Position numbers and translations under genes: made by a program. This document shows, one piece after another, positions 45,287-47,937 of a DNA stretch of 47,937 nt (positions are counted from its first letter, which is position 1; every line of letters starts with the position of its first letter). The notes beneath the pieces were generated by a model. It was not told where the DNA came from and made no database searches. It saw only the letters and a list, made by a program, of their open reading frames with translations. The stretch covers positions 1 to 47,937 of the forward strand of contig JAFAHO010000146.1 of the NCBI GenBank assembly GCA_019237205.1, read 5' to 3'. This DNA is from Hyphomicrobiales bacterium (lineage in GTDB: Bacteria; Pseudomonadota; Alphaproteobacteria; Rhizobiales; Beijerinckiaceae).

Positions 45287-45588
45287 GACCCGTCGAGAGG
45301 CGGTCCGCTCAGTCCCTGATGCGCCCGCGCGACATCCCCGGGCGCGAACCCCGCGTCCGCCGCAAAAGCAAGGAGAAGCGGTTCGTCGGCAATAAGATAA
45401 TCGAGCACGCTCCCACAAAAGCCTGGATCGGCGGCGGCTCCTCTCAAATTGTGCGGCCCGAGCCCGGTGACGGACAGAAATCTTGCCAGACGCTCAGGAT
45501 CCGCCGCCAGGAAAGTCAACGCCGCGATCGCCATCGATTGGTCGGAGGCGGGGCTTGTGGATAACCGGGCCTTTTTCGGATGATGCAT
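45283..45588 (-). CDS. DUF3572 family protein
   Basis: A 101-residue helical protein of unknown function. [35 protein letters not shown] followed by [16 protein letters not shown] and PGDVARAHQ fits the small alphaproteobacterial DUF3572 family. It is placed directly before dinB, overlapping its start by four bases, and divergent from divK. This neighbourhood is conserved in relatives, which suggests a link to DNA damage tolerance, but no activity is known. Confidence 0.85.
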   Translation of the reverse strand: MHHPKKARLSTSPASDQSMAIAALTFLAADPERLARFLSVTGLGPHNLRGAAADPGFCGSVLDYLIADEPLLLAFAADAGFAPGDVARAHQGLSGPPLDGS

Positions 45589-45657
45589 CTTCTGATTCTC
45601 TTTTCATCAATGTCCACCGGCTATTGTCTCCTGGCAAGCCGACCAGAAAGCGCCCCG

Positions 45658-46041
45658 ATGGAAAGCCTTAACCCCAAGACCGTGCTGATCGTTGAGGACA
45701 ACGAACTCAACATGAAGCTGTTCAACGATCTCGTCGAGACGCGAGGGCACCGGATCGTGCAGACCCGAAGCGGGATTGAAGCCGTCGACCTCGCGCGTAA
45801 GCACCGGCCCGATCTTATTCTGATGGACATCCAACTGCCAGAAGTGTCCGGCCTTGAAGTGACGCAATGGCTCAAGGATGACGAAGACCTGCGCGAGATT
45901 CCCGTGATCGCCATAACGGCCTTCGCGATGAAGGGCGACGAGGAGAAAATTCTGCAAGGCGGCTGCGAGGCGTATCTGTCCAAACCAATCTCCGTCGCCA
46001 GATTCTTCGAGACGATCGATCGGTTCCTCGTCAGCGCGTGA
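45658..46041 (+). CDS. divK: single-domain response regulator DivK
   Basis: A 127-residue receiver without an output domain. The phosphoacceptor is Asp57 in LILMDIQLP, with acidic pocket [11 protein letters not shown], and Lys109 in AYLSKPIS. DivK acts with PleC and DivJ kinases in the asymmetric cell-cycle circuit leading to CtrA. The neighbouring DUF3572-dinB pair on the other strand supports the DivK assignment, since this is the usual alphaproteobacterial location. pleD, commonly next to divK, is absent here: nagZ follows on the opposite strand. Confidence 0.88.
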   Translation: MESLNPKTVLIVEDNELNMKLFNDLVETRGHRIVQTRSGIEAVDLARKHRPDLILMDIQLPEVSGLEVTQWLKDDEDLREIPVIAITAFAMKGDEEKILQGGCEAYLSKPISVARFFETIDRFLVSA

Positions 46042-46133
46042 CGCGCGTCGCGACCTGCGATGACGGGCGCTCCGGCGCGCCCGTCCGCGCCGGAAGGGCG
46101 GAAGCGCAAAATCGCAGCCAACCGAAGAAGCGC

Positions 46134-47144
46134 TTAGCCGGCGCCAAGCGTTGTCTTGATGCACGCAAGTTTAGCTTCGGCCGCTTCGAGGTCGAGGACC
46201 TGCGGAAGTACGGCGGCGGCGACCGCGGCTTCGGCGCGGCGCAGCGACTGGCCAGAGAGTTCGGGCGCGGCGTACGCAACTGCGCGAGCCTCCTCGAGTT
46301 CGCCGTTGCAGTGGAGAACGATATCGACCCCCGCGTCATAGATGGCCTGCGCGCGCTCGTCGAAGGGGCCACGCAGCGCCTTCATCGAAACATCGTCGCT
46401 CATAATCAGCCCGTCGAAGCCGATCTCGCCACGCATGATCTCCTGAACGACGATCCGCGAGACGGTCGCGGGCCCGACCGGATCGAGCGCGCTAAAGACG
46501 ACATGCGCGCTCATTGCCATCGGTAGATCCTTCAACTCCGCAAAGGGGAGAAAATCGCGCTCCAGCTCCGTGCGCGTCGCGTCAACCACCGGCAGCTCAT
46601 GGTGACTGTCCACTCGCGCCCGCCCATGGCCCGGCAGGTGTTTGACAACAGGGACGACGCCGCCTGCGAGAAGCCCCTCGGCGAACGCCCTGCCCATCGC
46701 GGCGACCCGGTCGGGCCGTTGAGAAAAGGCCCGGGCGCCGATAACGGCGTGGGTCGCGGGTTGGGCAACGTCAAGCACCGGCGCGCAGTCGACCGTGATC
46801 CCGACTTCGCGCAGATCATAGGCGATGAGGCGGGCGATCAGGCGGGCCGCGGTCTCGGCTTCAGACGGAACGAGACCCGCCTCGATCACGCCGGCAGCGG
46901 GATAAGCCCGCCAGCGGGGCTGCGCCAGGCGCTGGACGCGGCCTCCTTCCTGATCAACGAGAACTGGCGCATCGGCGCGTCCGACACACTCGCGGAACGA
47001 GCGAATGAGATCGCGCAGCTGATCGCGATCCTCCACATTGCGTTTGAAGATGATGAAGCCCCACGGGTCGCTTTCCCGAAGGAAGGCCCGCTCTTCGTGG
47101 CCGAGCGTGAGACCTGCGCAGCCGCAAACGAAGGCCTTCGGCAT
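46134..47144 (-). CDS. nagZ: beta-N-acetylhexosaminidase
   Basis: A 336-residue glycoside hydrolase family 3 enzyme that removes N-acetylglucosamine from recycled anhydro-muropeptides in the cytosol. Signatures include GFIIFKRNVEDRDQLRDLI, LVDQEGGRVQRL, VVKHLPGHGRARVDSHHELP with the catalytic His, and LIMSDDVSMKAL with the nucleophile Asp. No signal peptide is present. It follows the SPOR-domain gene on the minus strand (39 bases apart). Its usual partner scpA is 4 kb away on the other strand. Confidence 0.94.
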   Translation of the reverse strand: MPKAFVCGCAGLTLGHEERAFLRESDPWGFIIFKRNVEDRDQLRDLIRSFRECVGRADAPVLVDQEGGRVQRLAQPRWRAYPAAGVIEAGLVPSEAETAARLIARLIAYDLREVGITVDCAPVLDVAQPATHAVIGARAFSQRPDRVAAMGRAFAEGLLAGGVVPVVKHLPGHGRARVDSHHELPVVDATRTELERDFLPFAELKDLPMAMSAHVVFSALDPVGPATVSRIVVQEIMRGEIGFDGLIMSDDVSMKALRGPFDERAQAIYDAGVDIVLHCNGELEEARAVAYAAPELSGQSLRRAEAAVAAAVLPQVLDLEAAEAKLACIKTTLGAG

Positions 47145-47183
47145 CGTATGCTCCGTCCGGGGCCGGGCTGCCCTGCCCCTCGC

Positions 47184-47937
47184 CTACTTGGCGATGAAGC
47201 AGTCGCCGCCATCGCCTTTCAGGCGCGCGCAAAGAGCGGCGGCGTCCGCCTTTGACAGCCCGACCACGCGAAGGCGATAAATTGTCTCGCCATTGACGAC
47301 AGCTTTGTGCACCCCGATCGCAGAGCCGTTCAGCGCCGACTCGTATTTCGTGCTGAGTCGCGCAGCCGTGCTCTTGGCTTCCGCCTCGGACTTCGGCGCG
47401 CCAAGTTGAACGGCCCAGCCGGTTGAGGATGTTGCCGCGGGCGACTCCACGGTCGCTTGCGCCGGCGCCGCCGGGCTCACGGTCTCGGCAGCGGCTTGCT
47501 GGATCTTTGGCGCTTTCGCCGGCTTCTCGGATTTCGTCGGAACGCCTTGTTGCACAGGTTCGTTCTGTGTCCCTGTCGCCGCGGCGGACGCCGTCGTATC
47601 GGTCTTGGCGACCGCCACCCGCGCTGAAGACTTGCCGGAAAGCTTGGTCGGCACATCAAGCTTTGGGGTCGACGATTGCGCGCTCCCAGCGCTCTCGGCC
47701 ACGGCTTTCGCCGCAGGCTTTGCAGGCGGCTTCGGAGCTTCGCTCGGCGGAGCCGCATCGCTCCCCTCGGCCGTCGCAACCGTTGACGGTGGAATGGGCG
47801 TCCCGTCGGGCCGCAACGAAACGGTCCGTACGGGCTTCGGATCCGGGAACTGCTGCGCCACCGGCGGCTGCCCCGCAGGCAGCGTCACGACGACCGGCGC
47901 GTCGCCTGCGCCCTTCATTGGGCTTCCGCCAGGAGCG
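47184..47937 (-). CDS. SPOR-domain protein (partial, N-terminus off the right edge)
   Basis: The visible 250 residues are the C-terminal part of a cell-division-associated SPOR protein; the frame stays open to the window edge, so the start lies outside. A long Ala/Pro/Lys/Ser-rich linker occupies about the first 170 residues. The SPOR domain follows (WAVQLGAPKSEAEAKSTAAR, YRLRVVGLSKADAAALCARL, GGDCFIAK), which binds denuded glycan at the division septum. A membrane segment would be expected in the missing part. It is the gene commonly found before nagZ. Confidence 0.88.
   Translation of the reverse strand, partial: APGGSPMKGAGDAPVVVTLPAGQPPVAQQFPDPKPVRTVSLRPDGTPIPPSTVATAEGSDAAPPSEAPKPPAKPAAKAVAESAGSAQSSTPKLDVPTKLSGKSSARVAVAKTDTTASAAATGTQNEPVQQGVPTKSEKPAKAPKIQQAAAETVSPAAPAQATVESPAATSSTGWAVQLGAPKSEAEAKSTAARLSTKYESALNGSAIGVHKAVVNGETIYRLRVVGLSKADAAALCARLKGDGGDCFIAK

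Overview
This 47.9-kb, GC-rich window looks like chromosome from an alphaproteobacterium of the Hyphomicrobiales (Rhizobiales). Several things point there: phosphatidylcholine synthase (pcs), an EipB/DUF1849 envelope protein, the DUF3572-dinB pair next to a divK-type regulator, the glyA-nrdR-ribD-ribE and cyclophilin-queA-tgt blocks, and a lexA gene preceded by GTTC-N7-GTTC boxes, the alphaproteobacterial LexA site. Genus is not resolved. No phage, transposase, integrase or CRISPR array was seen; the accessory material is a few metabolic operons and several decayed gene ends.

Left part (1-13 kb). The first gene is the end of a protein-L-isoaspartate methyltransferase running off the edge, followed by a decayed stretch with a glycosyltransferase tail. 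Then come metY (sulfhydrylation to homocysteine), an FATP-type acyl-CoA synthetase, tRNA-Cys, pcs and, divergently, a UbiH-family flavin monooxygenase. A complete cyoABCD operon encodes a bo3-type ubiquinol oxidase. It is followed by a degraded epimerase/NmrA remnant and a secreted alpha/beta hydrolase.

Middle part (13-31 kb). Mostly minus-strand housekeeping: glyA-nrdR-ribD-ribE, an oligosaccharide flippase, an FtsB/DivIC-like protein, eno, and a ppiA-ppiB-queA-tgt operon. In this Tgt all four usual zinc-ligand positions are replaced. After them lie a TrpB2-type synthase, an LpxL-type acyltransferase, a B12/radical SAM protein of unknown substrate, a family VIII serine esterase and exonuclease III.

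Right part (31-48 kb). A LacI-family regulator with two matching inverted operators heads a binding protein-ATPase-permease-cyclase operon that ends in a CoA-transferase remnant, so it looks like a truncated catabolic locus. A three-gene tyrosinase operon follows on the minus strand. Its last gene encodes a secreted stand-alone protein clearly related to the tyrosinase's own C-terminal domain; this is the most promising undescribed arrangement in the window. Next are lexA with two LexA boxes and a nearby CRP-like palindrome, scpA-scpB, eipB, dinB-DUF3572, divK, nagZ and the end of a SPOR-domain gene. The SPOR-nagZ-scpA-scpB block common in relatives appears split here.

All identifications come from reading translations and motifs. 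No database search was run, and start codons are choices based on ribosome-binding sites and family N-termini.
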